Shown: positions 9,018 to 17,884, numbered from the stretch's first letter. The stretch is 39,522 nt of DNA from Lachnospiraceae bacterium (GCA_021199235.1 JAJQIL010000001.1:1-39522); one strand, 5' to 3'. Made by a program: numbers and translations. Notes: generated from the letters alone by a model not told the origin.

Positions 9018-9599
9018 TCAAAATGACAGTCCGCTGAATCCCATAAACGCGATAGACATCAGGGCAGCAGAGAGCAGCACGACCGGAGCGCCGCGGAACG
9101 GAGCCGGAATCGCAGATTCATCGATCCGTTCACGGATACCGGCAAGCAGCACGATAGCGATGGTGTAGCCGATTGCCGTACCAAAGCCTGCAACGACGCT
9201 TTCTACAAAGCCATAGCCATCCTGAACGTTTGTCAGTGCAACGCCAAGTACGGCGCAGTTTGTGGTGATCAGAGGCAGATAAATGCCAAGTGCCTGATAG
9301 AGCGGCGGAGCCACTTTTTTCAAAAACATTTCTACTATCTGCACCAGTGTCGCGATCACGAGGATGAATACAATGGTGTTCAGATACGTCAGGTTCAGCG
9401 GTTCCAGAATAAACGTATACAGGAGATTGGCTACCGCAGACGCAATCGTCATGACAAAGATGACCGCCGCTCCCAGACTGGCTGAGGTCTTAATCTGCTT
9501 TGATACGCCAAGGAAGGAGCAGATGCCGAGAAACTGGCTTAATACGACGTTATCCACCAGTGCCGTGGTAATGATGATCAGAATCAAAGATGAATTCAT
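9018..9599 (-). CDS. rnfA: Rnf complex subunit A (membrane)
   Basis: The 193-residue, very hydrophobic protein has about six membrane segments and matches the RnfA/NqrE family. It carries LGICSFLGV in the first helix and TTNCAVLGV in the fourth, the two conserved membrane cysteines that, with those of RnfE, are thought to hold an iron-sulfur centre inside the membrane. Its start codon overlaps the end of rnfE by 4 nt (9596-9599), indicating translational coupling. Confidence 0.95.
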   Translation of the reverse strand: MNSSLILIIITTALVDNVVLSQFLGICSFLGVSKQIKTSASLGAAVIFVMTIASAVANLLYTFILEPLNLTYLNTIVFILVIATLVQIVEMFLKKVAPPLYQALGIYLPLITTNCAVLGVALTNVQDGYGFVESVVAGFGTAIGYTIAIVLLAGIRERIDESAIPAPFRGAPVVLLSAALMSIAFMGFSGLSF

Positions 9600-10309
9600 G
9601 CCTTAGTTGCCTCCTCCTTTTTATCCTTGCATGGACTGTCTGCTGTTGTCGGTGAACTGTGGCTGATCTGGCAGGTTGCGCAGCAGCCGCCGCAGCCTTC
9701 TACCTTTTTGTTCGCTTCTGTATGAATATGTACGGCGTTCATGATCGCGATGATGAACGCGATCACCAGAAAAGCGCCGGGAGCCTTTACGAAGATGGCT
9801 ACTGGCGGTATGGAATCTGGAATCACTGTGATGTTAAACGCGGTACCTGCGCCGAAGAATTCACGAACCAGACCGATGACTGTCAGTGCGATTGTAAAGC
9901 CAAGCCCCATGCCGATGCCGTCAAATGCTGCCAGATCCGGCGTGTGCCTGTTCGCGTAGGCTTCCGCACGGCCGAGGATGATGCAGTTGACCACGATCAG
10001 CGGAATATAGATGCCCAGTGAGTCGTAAAGTCCCGGCGTATAGGCCTGCATCAGCAGATCGACGACTGTCACCAGCGAAGCGGTGATGACGATGTAAGCC
10101 GGAAGACGTACCTGATCCGGGATGACATTGCGCATCGCCGAGATAATAATGTTTGAAAAGATCAGTACGATCATTGTGGAGACGCCCATGCCAAGTCCGT
10201 TGATGGCCGAGGTAGTGACCGCGAGAGTAGGACACATACCGAGCATCAGGACCAGACAGGGATTCTCTTTTACGATGCCGTTGTATATTCGTTCCAGATA
10301 TGGATTCAT
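9596..10309 (-). CDS. rnfE: Rnf complex subunit E (membrane) with Cys-rich tail
   Basis: The product is the RnfE/NqrD-type membrane subunit, symmetric partner of RnfA, with about six membrane helices and the paired cysteines in MLGMCPTLAVT and VVNCIILGRAEAY. GGAGGG lies about 6 nt before the ATG. At 237 residues it is longer than a typical RnfE of about 200. The extra length is a cytoplasm-like hydrophilic tail with five more cysteines (GCGGCCATC, then SPCKDKK) and a charged end. The tail may bind metal or be a flexible extension; nothing in the sequence decides this. Confidence 0.93.
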   Translation of the reverse strand: MNPYLERIYNGIVKENPCLVLMLGMCPTLAVTTSAINGLGMGVSTMIVLIFSNIIISAMRNVIPDQVRLPAYIVITASLVTVVDLLMQAYTPGLYDSLGIYIPLIVVNCIILGRAEAYANRHTPDLAAFDGIGMGLGFTIALTVIGLVREFFGAGTAFNITVIPDSIPPVAIFVKAPGAFLVIAFIIAIMNAVHIHTEANKKVEGCGGCCATCQISHSSPTTADSPCKDKKEEATKA

Positions 10310-10331
10310 GGAAATCCCTCCTTATTTTCTA

Positions 10332-11879
10332 TTATCCAATGTACTCAGCAAAGAATGCCAGCGCCGTATTGACCGCATTGACAACTGCTCCCGATGAGGT
10401 GGATGCTCCGGAAATCGTGTCAATCTCGTTGTCCTCTGTTGAATCACCGGATTTATTGAGGACAAATGCGTCGGTGCTGACCCCTTCGAACTGCCCCTTA
10501 AACGAGTCCTCATCTACACGCATACCCATACCGGCCGTCTCTGTCAGAGTAGTAAAGGCGAGTTTTATCACGGTCCCGTCGGTGGTAAGACCTACAGAAA
10601 GCGTGATGTCACCGTCGTATCCGTCGCTGCTTGTGACGCTTAAGACATAGCCGGCAACCTCACCTTCCGCATCATAGCCGACGACTGCGGTGTTGACATA
10701 TGTACGTCCGAACGACTCATCGTAAACATCATCGCCGAGTGCTTCAATTGCCGCATCCAGATCATCGTCAAATTCAAAGGAAACCGCATCCGGACAAACT
10801 TCCTGATAAGAGGCCAGAGTATCCGCAAGCTCCTGTTCTTCAATTTTAGATTTCGTCATTGCATAAATTCCGCTTAAAGCAAGTCCGGCAACAAGCGTGA
10901 TCACGGTCAGATTGATTGCCGCTTTCGGGAATTCCCGTTCCTTATATTCGCCATTGTTGTAGCCGAGTGGTTTTGGCACAGGAATCTTATCAATGAACGG
11001 TACTAGCATATTAGAGATAATAATCGCATAGCTGAACGAATCCGCGGAAGAACCGAATACACGGAACAGACCGCCAAGCAGGCCGACCAGAGCACCGTAG
11101 ATCAGGTGTCCTCTTGACGTTACCGGACTGGTGACCGGATCGGTGGCCATAAAGAACGCTCCCATCAGAAGTCCGCCGCCGCAGATCTGCAGCGCCAGAT
11201 AAGAGGGAGCAAAACCGCCCTCGCCGAAAAGCCCCATAAATAAGGTAAAGACTGCAATGCAGGATACCGGAATCTCCCAGCTGATGCCGCCTGTAGCAAG
11301 TAAAAACAGACCGCCAAGCAGCAGCGCGAGAGCAGAACTGCCAATAACTCCGGTGGAACCTCCCAGGAAAACATTCATCACATTGACCGATTCTCCGGCA
11401 TTGAATGCAGCGAGCGGCGTTGCCGTACTGACAGAGTCCACACTGTAATTCGTCATGGCTGTGCCAAATGATATCAACAGGAAACAGCGCGCTGTAAGTG
11501 CCGGATTCAGGAAATTCTTTCCGAGTCCGCCAAAGAGGCATTTAACGACAACAATTGCAAAAACACTTCCAAGAATCGGAAGATAGAGCGGCGCTTTGGG
11601 CGGAAGACAGAGGGCAAGCAGAAGCCCTGTCACGACTGCACTGCCATCCGTGATTGTATTCGGGCGTTTTGTGATGCGGTCAAAAATGTATTCTGAAGCC
11701 ACAGCAGATAACACGGACAGCAGGATCACCAGAAACGCGTGAAATCCATATCGTATGACGCCGACGATCGTGACCGGCATCAACGATAAAATCACATCCA
11801 GCATCACTTTGCCGGTGGTCAGTTTTCTGTCGCGCACATGAGGGCTGGAAGAAATATTCAGTAACTGATGTTCATTCAT
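10332..11879 (-). CDS. Fused Rnf subunits D and G
   Basis: One uninterrupted 515-codon frame encodes what is usually two proteins. Residues 1 to about 305 are RnfD/NqrB-like: many membrane helices and STATP at 151-155, the site where Thr154 is expected to carry covalent FMN. Residues about 319-515 are RnfG/NqrC-like: one membrane helix (AINLTVITLVAGLALSGIY) and an extracytoplasmic FMN-binding domain ending in DTISGASTS (487-495), the flavinylation motif, with Ser495 rather than Thr as the likely acceptor. GAGGGATGA precedes the ATG. Gene order rnfC-D/G-E-A-B is otherwise standard. No ApbE flavin transferase gene lies in this window. A sequencing or assembly slip at the joint is the main alternative to a real fusion. 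Confidence 0.9.
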   Translation of the reverse strand: MNEHQLLNISSSPHVRDRKLTTGKVMLDVILSLMPVTIVGVIRYGFHAFLVILLSVLSAVASEYIFDRITKRPNTITDGSAVVTGLLLALCLPPKAPLYLPILGSVFAIVVVKCLFGGLGKNFLNPALTARCFLLISFGTAMTNYSVDSVSTATPLAAFNAGESVNVMNVFLGGSTGVIGSSALALLLGGLFLLATGGISWEIPVSCIAVFTLFMGLFGEGGFAPSYLALQICGGGLLMGAFFMATDPVTSPVTSRGHLIYGALVGLLGGLFRVFGSSADSFSYAIIISNMLVPFIDKIPVPKPLGYNNGEYKEREFPKAAINLTVITLVAGLALSGIYAMTKSKIEEQELADTLASYQEVCPDAVSFEFDDDLDAAIEALGDDVYDESFGRTYVNTAVVGYDAEGEVAGYVLSVTSSDGYDGDITLSVGLTTDGTVIKLAFTTLTETAGMGMRVDEDSFKGQFEGVSTDAFVLNKSGDSTEDNEIDTISGASTSSGAVVNAVNTALAFFAEYIG

Positions 11880-11889
11880 GTCTCATCCC

Positions 11890-13224
11890 TCACTTTCTTT
11901 TTGCGGCCATAATCTCGGCCTTTGCCTGTTTGAACAGCTGCATCAGAGGCCGCTTTGCCGGACAGATGTAGGTACAGGAGCCGCAGGCGATACAGTCGAG
12001 GCCATAAAGCTTATGCTCATATTTCTCATAATCTTTTTTCTCAGCGGCATCCGCCATCATCTGCGGGATCAGGTGGATCGGACAGACTCTGGAACAGCGC
12101 CCGCAGCGGATACAGGCCGTCTGCTGTGTCTCGGCATTTTCCACCTCATCCTCGGCAAGCAGCGTAAGCGCATTGCCTGCTTTGGTGACCGGTGCATCAA
12201 GAGAAGGCATCGCGATGCCCATCATTGGTCCGCCGCTCAAAGCTTTTTTCAAAGTCACTCCGGGCTTCATGCCGCCCGCCGCTTCAACAAGTTCGGCGCA
12301 GGAGGTCCCGATGGGGACTTCGAATGTGGCCGGATTTGCGACTGCGTCGCCGGATACCGTAAAATAACGTTTCATCAGCGGTTCGGAATAATAACACGCC
12401 CGATAGATCGCATAGAGCGAAGCTACGTTGCAGACGATGCAGCCGACGTCAGCAGGCAGCTGACCGAATTTCAGGTCACGTCCGCTGACTACGGAGATCA
12501 GGTTGCGCTCGCCGCCCTGCGGATATTTGGTCATGACCGGCTGCACCATAACGCCTTTTTCACCGGCACAGACCGCTTCCATCGCTTTGATGGCCTCCGG
12601 CTTGTTGTCTTCTATCGCGATCACGCCCATAGCGTCCGGGAAAAGCTGCAGTACAAGTCTCAGACCTTCGTAAATGCCGCGGCTCTTTTCCTGCATCAGA
12701 CGGTCATCACAGGTGATGTACGGCTCGCACTCAGATCCGTTGGCGATGATATATTCAATCGAATCCGGATTCTTGGAAGTGAGCTTGACATGAGTCGGAA
12801 ATCCGGCTCCTCCCATACCTACAATACCTGCGCGTGAAATCGCATCCAGAATGTCCTTGCTGGAAAAGGTACCGGCGTTGTGTTTCTGCCCCACACCTTC
12901 GGCAGGCGTATATTCGCCGTCATTCTCAATGACAATGCACATAGCCTTAGCTCCGGAAGCGACGCGGCGTTCCTCAATGGCTTTTACCATGCCTGAACAG
13001 GAGCTGACAATGTTTGCCGACACAAACCCGTCGGCTTCTGCAATCACCTGCCCTGCTAATACCTGATCGCCCTTAGCCACAACCGGCTTCGCCGGTTTGC
13101 CAATATGCTGGTTTACCGGAAATACCAGGTCTCCTTTGGGTAAAAATAGCTTCACCGGGCTGCCCAGAGAAAGCTCCTTGTATTCCGGGGGATGAATTCC
13201 GCCTCGAAACGTTTTAAGCTTCAT
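11890..13224 (-). CDS. rnfC: Rnf complex subunit C (NADH-binding, iron-sulfur)
   Basis: RnfC is the NAD(H)-oxidoreducing arm of the Rnf complex, which couples ferredoxin oxidation to an ion gradient. The 444-residue protein starts with FRGGIHPPEYKE, a family hallmark. It has the glycine-rich GMGGAGFPTHVK nucleotide/flavin-site loop (about residues 132-143) and ends with two 4Fe-4S motifs, CIRCGRCSRVCP and CIACGSCTYICP. The ATG at 13224 has GGAGG about 7 nt upstream; the open frame reaches 13500 but that extension is not RnfC-like and would cover the divergent promoter region. First gene of the rnf operon, 10 bp ahead of the D/G gene. Confidence 0.95.
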   Translation of the reverse strand: MKLKTFRGGIHPPEYKELSLGSPVKLFLPKGDLVFPVNQHIGKPAKPVVAKGDQVLAGQVIAEADGFVSANIVSSCSGMVKAIEERRVASGAKAMCIVIENDGEYTPAEGVGQKHNAGTFSSKDILDAISRAGIVGMGGAGFPTHVKLTSKNPDSIEYIIANGSECEPYITCDDRLMQEKSRGIYEGLRLVLQLFPDAMGVIAIEDNKPEAIKAMEAVCAGEKGVMVQPVMTKYPQGGERNLISVVSGRDLKFGQLPADVGCIVCNVASLYAIYRACYYSEPLMKRYFTVSGDAVANPATFEVPIGTSCAELVEAAGGMKPGVTLKKALSGGPMMGIAMPSLDAPVTKAGNALTLLAEDEVENAETQQTACIRCGRCSRVCPIHLIPQMMADAAEKKDYEKYEHKLYGLDCIACGSCTYICPAKRPLMQLFKQAKAEIMAAKRK

Positions 13225-13595
13225 ATGTAAGTCCTCCTTAGAAAATCGCATAAATACTCTATAATATATTACCAGTTTTTTGAATGCTTTTCTGTGTATG
13301 ATTTTTGGATTTTTTTGAACAATTTTTATCCGCGGCTGACACCAGGTGATTTCTCTTTTAAGATAAAGAAGAATATAAAGACAAGTCGGAAAAATCGTTG
13401 GAAAAGTTTTTATAAAAATGCTTTTATTTTCTGCTTTTCTGTGGTAATATAGCACATAGCTGTGGTCATGTACCGATCTGGCCAAATCATGAGAATGCAC
13501 AGCGACTTTTCATTTGAGAAAGCTGTCTGTATTCAGAAAAATGGCTCGATTCAGAACTACAGAAGTATATGGAACATATAAGGAGGACGCTTAAA
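13225..13595. other. Divergent promoter region between rnfC and scfA
   Basis: This 371-nt AT-rich region must carry the promoters of both the rnf operon (minus) and scfA (plus). Possible -10 boxes are TAATAT at 13445-13450 (plus) and a TATTAT-like element near 13260-13270 (minus), but neither has a convincing -35 partner at the right spacing. No gene, repeat or riboswitch was recognised. Confidence 0.45.
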
Positions 13596-13739
13596 ATGAA
13601 GCACATCAAAACATTAAATACGAAGCCTTTACAGAGCACCCTGAAAAAGGGCGGCTGCGGCGAATGCCAGACTTCCTGCCAGTCAGCTTGCAAGACCAGC
13701 TGCACGGTTGGCAATCAGTCATGTGAGAGCAATAAATAG
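13596..13739 (+). CDS. scfA: SCIFF family ranthipeptide precursor
   Basis: A 47-residue peptide with six cysteines (positions 21, 24, 28, 32, 36, 43) in its C-terminal half matches the SCIFF family (six cysteines in forty-five residues). The N-terminal MKHIKTLNTKPLQ is the leader the maturase recognises, and the GGCGECQTSC...SCTVGNQSC core is where thioether crosslinks form. AAGGAGGA lies about 8 nt before the ATG. It is directly followed by its radical-SAM maturase gene, as expected for the family in Clostridia. The mature product and its function are not known from sequence; SCIFF peptides are classed as ranthipeptides. The gene is below the length cut-off of many gene callers. Confidence 0.95.
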   Translation: MKHIKTLNTKPLQSTLKKGGCGECQTSCQSACKTSCTVGNQSCESNK

Positions 13740-13775
13740 TCATTCCGACCACGTATATAGAATGATAGCAAACGA

Positions 13776-13820
13776 AAGAACCGTGCCGTGCGGATCCGCA
13801 GGATGCACGGTTCTTGTTTG
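13776..13820 (+). terminator. Hairpin between scfA and scfB
   Basis: AAGAACCGTGC (13776-13786) pairs with GCACGGTTCTT (13805-13815); a second palindrome, TGCGGATCCGCA, sits inside the loop. A weak T-rich tail (GTTTGT) follows. If leaky, it would let the peptide be made in large excess over its maturase. Confidence 0.7.
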
Positions 13821-13857
13821 TACATTATAAACTGTAACTTAAGAGAGGTGTCATGCT

Positions 13858-15450
13858 GTGATCCATCAATATAAAAATAATGGATACAACATTGTTTTGG
13901 ACGTGAACAGTGGTTCGGTTCATCTGGTCGATGAGCTTACATACGAAGTGATTGCCCAGCTCGATCAATGGCAGTCCGAGGGGAAAACGCTTTCGCTTCA
14001 GCCTGCTTCAAATGGTTCTGATCAGGAAGCTGCTTCTGATAAGGATGCCGCTGATGTTATTGCCAAAGGCTGGTCACAGGAGATTGAAACGCATATTGTT
14101 GATGCGTTGGCTGATCGATTTGATCTGACAGAGATACAGGAAGTTCTCAGTGAATGTGCTCAGCTGACCGATCTCGGCGTGCTGTTTACAGAAGATATTT
14201 ATGAAAAATCCATCATCGATTATAAGGCACGGCCGACGGTGGTCAAGGCACTCTGTCTGCATATCGCGCACGACTGTAACCTTGCCTGTCGCTATTGCTT
14301 TGCGGAGGAAGGCGAATATCACGGCCGGCGGGCTCTGATGAGTCTGGAAGTGGGCAAAAAGGCGCTGGATTTTCTGATTGCCAATTCTGGATCCAGGCGT
14401 AATCTTGAGGTGGACTTTTTCGGCGGGGAACCGCTGATGAACTGGCAGGTTGTAAAAGATATCGTGAAATACGGCCGTGAACAGGAAAAGCTCCATAATA
14501 AAAACTTCCGCTTTACCATGACCACGAACGGCGTTCTTTTAAATGACGAGATCATGGAATTCCTGAATCGGGAGATGGCGAATGTCGTACTCAGTATTGA
14601 CGGACGGAAGGAAGTACACGATTATATGCGGCCGTTCCGCGGCGGAAAGGGCAGCTATGATCTGGTCATGCCGAAGTTCAAATATTTTGTGGAACTTCGC
14701 GAAGGAAAATCTTTAAAATCTTTTGAAGAAAATGAAGCTGGTGAAGGTGCAGCACATGCGAATCCTGCGCTTACAAAGCAGGAACCATCCGGGAAAAGAA
14801 AGGCCGCGGGGTCTACCGCTTCCGAGAAGACCTGGTATGTCCGCGGTACATTTACGCATCATAACCTTGATTTCTGCAATGACGTCCTGCATCTTGCGGA
14901 TGAGGGCTTTGACCGGATTTCCGTGGAGCCGGTAGTCGCAGAGGATTCCGAAGATTACGCGATCCGCAAAGAGGATCTGCCGCAAATCTTTTCGGAATAT
15001 GACCGACTGGCGCAGGAGATGGTAAAGCGAAACAAAGAGGGCAGAGGATTTACCTTTTTCCACTTTATGATCGATCTGACCGGCGGCCCCTGCGTATACA
15101 AACGTTTGTCCGGCTGCGGTTCGGGGACAGAGTATCTCGCGGTCACGCCGTGGGGCGATCTGTATCCCTGCCACCAGTTTGTTGGGCATGAGGAATATCT
15201 TCTTGGTAATGTGGATGAAGGCGTGGTGCGGACGGATATTGTGGATCAGTTTAAGGCCTGCAATGTCTACACAAAAGAGAAATGTAAAAACTGTTTTGCA
15301 AAATTTTACTGCAGCGGCGGCTGCGCGGCAAATTCTTATAATTTCCACGGCACGATTCAGGATGCGTATGATCTGGGCTGTGAGATGATGCGTAAACGCG
15401 TGGAATGCGCGATTATGATAAAAGCGGCGGAAGAGGAAAAATGCAAATGA
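13858..15450 (+). CDS. scfB: SCIFF maturase, radical-SAM thioether-forming enzyme
   Basis: This 530-residue enzyme should crosslink the ScfA cysteines to other residues using S-adenosylmethionine. The N-terminal MIHQYKNNGYNIVLDVNSGS is the peptide-recognition start typical of SCIFF maturases. The radical-SAM cluster motif CNLACRYC is near residue 140. The C-terminal SPASM region carries the auxiliary-cluster cysteines (GPCVYKRLSGCG, YPCHQF, CKNCFAKFYCSGGC). The start is GTG at 13858, with AGAGGTG 7 nt upstream. The protein is longer than the usual roughly 450-460 residues because of two polar segments: about 37-63 and about 282-323, the latter just before WYVRGTFTH. The active-site motifs are intact. 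secDF begins 19 bp after the stop. Confidence 0.95.
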   Translation: MIHQYKNNGYNIVLDVNSGSVHLVDELTYEVIAQLDQWQSEGKTLSLQPASNGSDQEAASDKDAADVIAKGWSQEIETHIVDALADRFDLTEIQEVLSECAQLTDLGVLFTEDIYEKSIIDYKARPTVVKALCLHIAHDCNLACRYCFAEEGEYHGRRALMSLEVGKKALDFLIANSGSRRNLEVDFFGGEPLMNWQVVKDIVKYGREQEKLHNKNFRFTMTTNGVLLNDEIMEFLNREMANVVLSIDGRKEVHDYMRPFRGGKGSYDLVMPKFKYFVELREGKSLKSFEENEAGEGAAHANPALTKQEPSGKRKAAGSTASEKTWYVRGTFTHHNLDFCNDVLHLADEGFDRISVEPVVAEDSEDYAIRKEDLPQIFSEYDRLAQEMVKRNKEGRGFTFFHFMIDLTGGPCVYKRLSGCGSGTEYLAVTPWGDLYPCHQFVGHEEYLLGNVDEGVVRTDIVDQFKACNVYTKEKCKNCFAKFYCSGGCAANSYNFHGTIQDAYDLGCEMMRKRVECAIMIKAAEEEKCK

Positions 15451-15469
15451 AAAGAGGAGGAAGCAGATT

Positions 15470-17776
15470 ATGAAAATGAACAAGAAGAACGCGAGGATTA
15501 CCCTCGTCGTCATGGCAGTGCTGTTGATTTTCTTCGCACTTCTGACGACAGTCGGTCTCGGCACCAGTCACAGGGGTTCTGCGAGAAACATCATTCTGGG
15601 ATTGGATCTGTCCGGCGGTGTGAGTGTCACCTATCAGGTCGTGGATGAGAATCCGACATCCGAAGAAATGAGCGACACGGTCTACAAACTGCAGCAGCGT
15701 GCGGATACGTACAGCACAGAGGCGAATGTATACCAGGAAGGCTCAGACCGGATCAATATCGAGATTCCGGGTGTGACGGATGTCAATGAGATCCTGGAAG
15801 AGCTGGGACAGCCCGGTTCTCTGGAATTCCAGCTGGACGACGGCACGGTAGTGCTGACCGGTTCCGAGGTTGATACGGCTTCTGCCGGAACACAACAGGA
15901 TGATCTCGGAAATACCGAGTACGTTGTAAAACTGGAGCTGACCAGCGAAGGTGCGGAGGCGTTCGCGACCGCGACTTCTGAAAATGTCGGCAACTATATT
16001 TATATTGTATATAATGATGAAGTGATCAGCGCTCCTGTGGTAAATGAAGCAATTACGGGCGGCACAGCGATCATCTCCGGAATGAGCGGCGCCGCGGAAG
16101 CGCAGAGTCTGGCTTCTTCCATCCGTATCGGTGCGCTTTCCCTTGAACTGGAAGAACTCAGCTCGAAGGTAGTAGGCGCTCAGCTCGGCCAGAATGCGAT
16201 CAAGACGAGTCTGATCGCCGGAGCTATTGGCATTGCGATCGTCATGATCTTCATGATCGTCGTCTACGCGCTGCCCGGTATTGTGGCTGCGTTCTGCCTG
16301 CTCCTTTACATTTGCATGTTTCTGATCTGCCTGAACGGGTTTGATATGACACTGACGCTCCCCGGTATCGCTGGTATCATCCTGACAATCGGTATGGCCG
16401 TGGACGCGAACGTCATCATCTATGCACGCATCCGCGAGGAGATTTCCGCAGGGAAATCCGTCAAGGGCGCGATTGACACCGGTTACAAGAAAGCGTTCAG
16501 CGCGATCCTCGATGGCAATGTTACCACCCTGATCGCCGCATTTGTACTGAATATGCTCGGCACCGGCTCTGTCAAAGGTTTTGCCCAGACGCTTGCACTT
16601 GGTATTGTGCTTTCCATGATCACAGCCCTGATTATTTCCAGACTGATCATGAACGCCCTTTATCAGGTTGGCCTCCGTGATGAGAAATATTATGGCAGGG
16701 CAAAGACTTACAAGTCCTTTGATTTTGTTGGACACCGCCATACGTTTTTCGCGATTTCCATCGTGCTGATCCTTGTCGGTCCGGTATGCATGGGAGTTAA
16801 TTCGGCGATGGGCAACGGTGCTCTGAACTTAAGCCTGGATTTCAAGGGCGGTACTTCTACAACGGTATCTTTCAATGAAGAAATGACGCTTGACGAGCTG
16901 GAAGCCGATGTTAAGCCGATCTTTACGGAAGTGACAGGCGATGCGGAGATACAGTTCCAGACAGTACAGGATTCCACAGATGTCTATATCAAAACCGCTG
17001 TGCTTGACCTTGATCAGCGCCAGGAGGTATCCGAGGCCCTGCAGGAAGCATTCGATCTGGAGGAGGAAGCGATTACATATGAGTCCATCTCCGCGACGGT
17101 CAGCAATGAAATGCGTCAGGACGCAGTAGTAGCAGTCATTGTGGCTGCGATCTGTATGCTGATCTATATCACCATCCGTTTCCATGACGTCCGCTTTGCG
17201 GGCAGCGCGGTACTTGCTCTGCTGCATGATGTACTGGTAGTATTTGGCTGCTATGCTCTTGTTCGCATCTCAGTTGGCAGTACATTTATTGCGTGTATGC
17301 TGACAATTGTCGGTTACTCAATCAACGCTACGATCGTCATTTTCGACCGTATCCGTGAGAATCAGAAGCTGATGGCGGGAGAGTCCCTTGCGGCGATTGT
17401 GAACACCAGTGTTACGCAGACCCTGACTCGAAGCATCTATACCTCGTTTACAACGTTTATTACCATCTTTATGCTGTACATTCTCGGCATCGCGACGATC
17501 AAGGAATTCGCGCTGCCGCTGATGGTCGGTATCGTAGCCGGTGCTTATTCGTCTGTGTGCGTGACCGGTTCTCTGTGGTATGTAATGAAAGCTCATCAGA
17601 AGCAGACAGCTGCAGAAGGCGGCACGGCGTCCGTCAACACAGGCGAGCTTGCATCCCGCAATGTAAGTGCTGCAGCGGATGCTGATGACTCTGCGTCTTC
17701 GAAATCGAATACCTCCGCATCCAATGCGTCACAGGGTACGGCAAAGAAGACGAAAAAGAAGTCGAAGAAGAAATAA
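15470..17776 (+). CDS. secDF: Protein translocase subunit SecDF (fused)
   Basis: The 768-residue membrane protein is a natural SecD-SecF fusion, which uses the proton or sodium gradient to pull exported proteins out of the SecYEG channel. The SecD half (about 1-400) shows GLDLSGGVSVTY after the first helix, a large extracytoplasmic domain, and TLPGIAGIILTIGMAVDANVIIYARIREE. The SecF half (about 415-725) shows the second SLDFKGGTSTTV and VGYSINATIVIFDRIREN. Twelve membrane segments are expected. The C-terminus is an unusual Ser/Ala/Asn-rich linker ending in a lysine-rich tail (about 730-768). GAGGAGG lies 9 nt before the ATG. SCIFF maturase followed by secD/secF and recJ is a recurring order in Clostridia. 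Confidence 0.96.
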   Translation: MKMNKKNARITLVVMAVLLIFFALLTTVGLGTSHRGSARNIILGLDLSGGVSVTYQVVDENPTSEEMSDTVYKLQQRADTYSTEANVYQEGSDRINIEIPGVTDVNEILEELGQPGSLEFQLDDGTVVLTGSEVDTASAGTQQDDLGNTEYVVKLELTSEGAEAFATATSENVGNYIYIVYNDEVISAPVVNEAITGGTAIISGMSGAAEAQSLASSIRIGALSLELEELSSKVVGAQLGQNAIKTSLIAGAIGIAIVMIFMIVVYALPGIVAAFCLLLYICMFLICLNGFDMTLTLPGIAGIILTIGMAVDANVIIYARIREEISAGKSVKGAIDTGYKKAFSAILDGNVTTLIAAFVLNMLGTGSVKGFAQTLALGIVLSMITALIISRLIMNALYQVGLRDEKYYGRAKTYKSFDFVGHRHTFFAISIVLILVGPVCMGVNSAMGNGALNLSLDFKGGTSTTVSFNEEMTLDELEADVKPIFTEVTGDAEIQFQTVQDSTDVYIKTAVLDLDQRQEVSEALQEAFDLEEEAITYESISATVSNEMRQDAVVAVIVAAICMLIYITIRFHDVRFAGSAVLALLHDVLVVFGCYALVRISVGSTFIACMLTIVGYSINATIVIFDRIRENQKLMAGESLAAIVNTSVTQTLTRSIYTSFTTFITIFMLYILGIATIKEFALPLMVGIVAGAYSSVCVTGSLWYVMKAHQKQTAAEGGTASVNTGELASRNVSAAADADDSASSKSNTSASNASQGTAKKTKKKSKKK

Positions 17777-17852
17777 AGAATTTGATCTGTTATAGCAGTA
17801 CACGGTCTGCCGGATTCGGTGGCATCGTGTGCCGAAGTAAGATGAATATTTG

Positions 17853-17884
17853 CCAGCCGGGAGAAAATTCTTCCGGCTGGTTGT
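17853..17884 (+). terminator. Hairpin between secDF and recJ
   Basis: CCAGCCGG (17853-17860) pairs perfectly with CCGGCTGG (17873-17880), followed by TTGTGTT. The tail is only moderately T-rich, so it may be an attenuator rather than a full stop. Confidence 0.6.

Noticed and set aside
11878-12837. 319-codon open frame on the plus strand across rnfC
   Set aside because: It is antisense to rnfC, whose Cys motifs are clear on the other strand.
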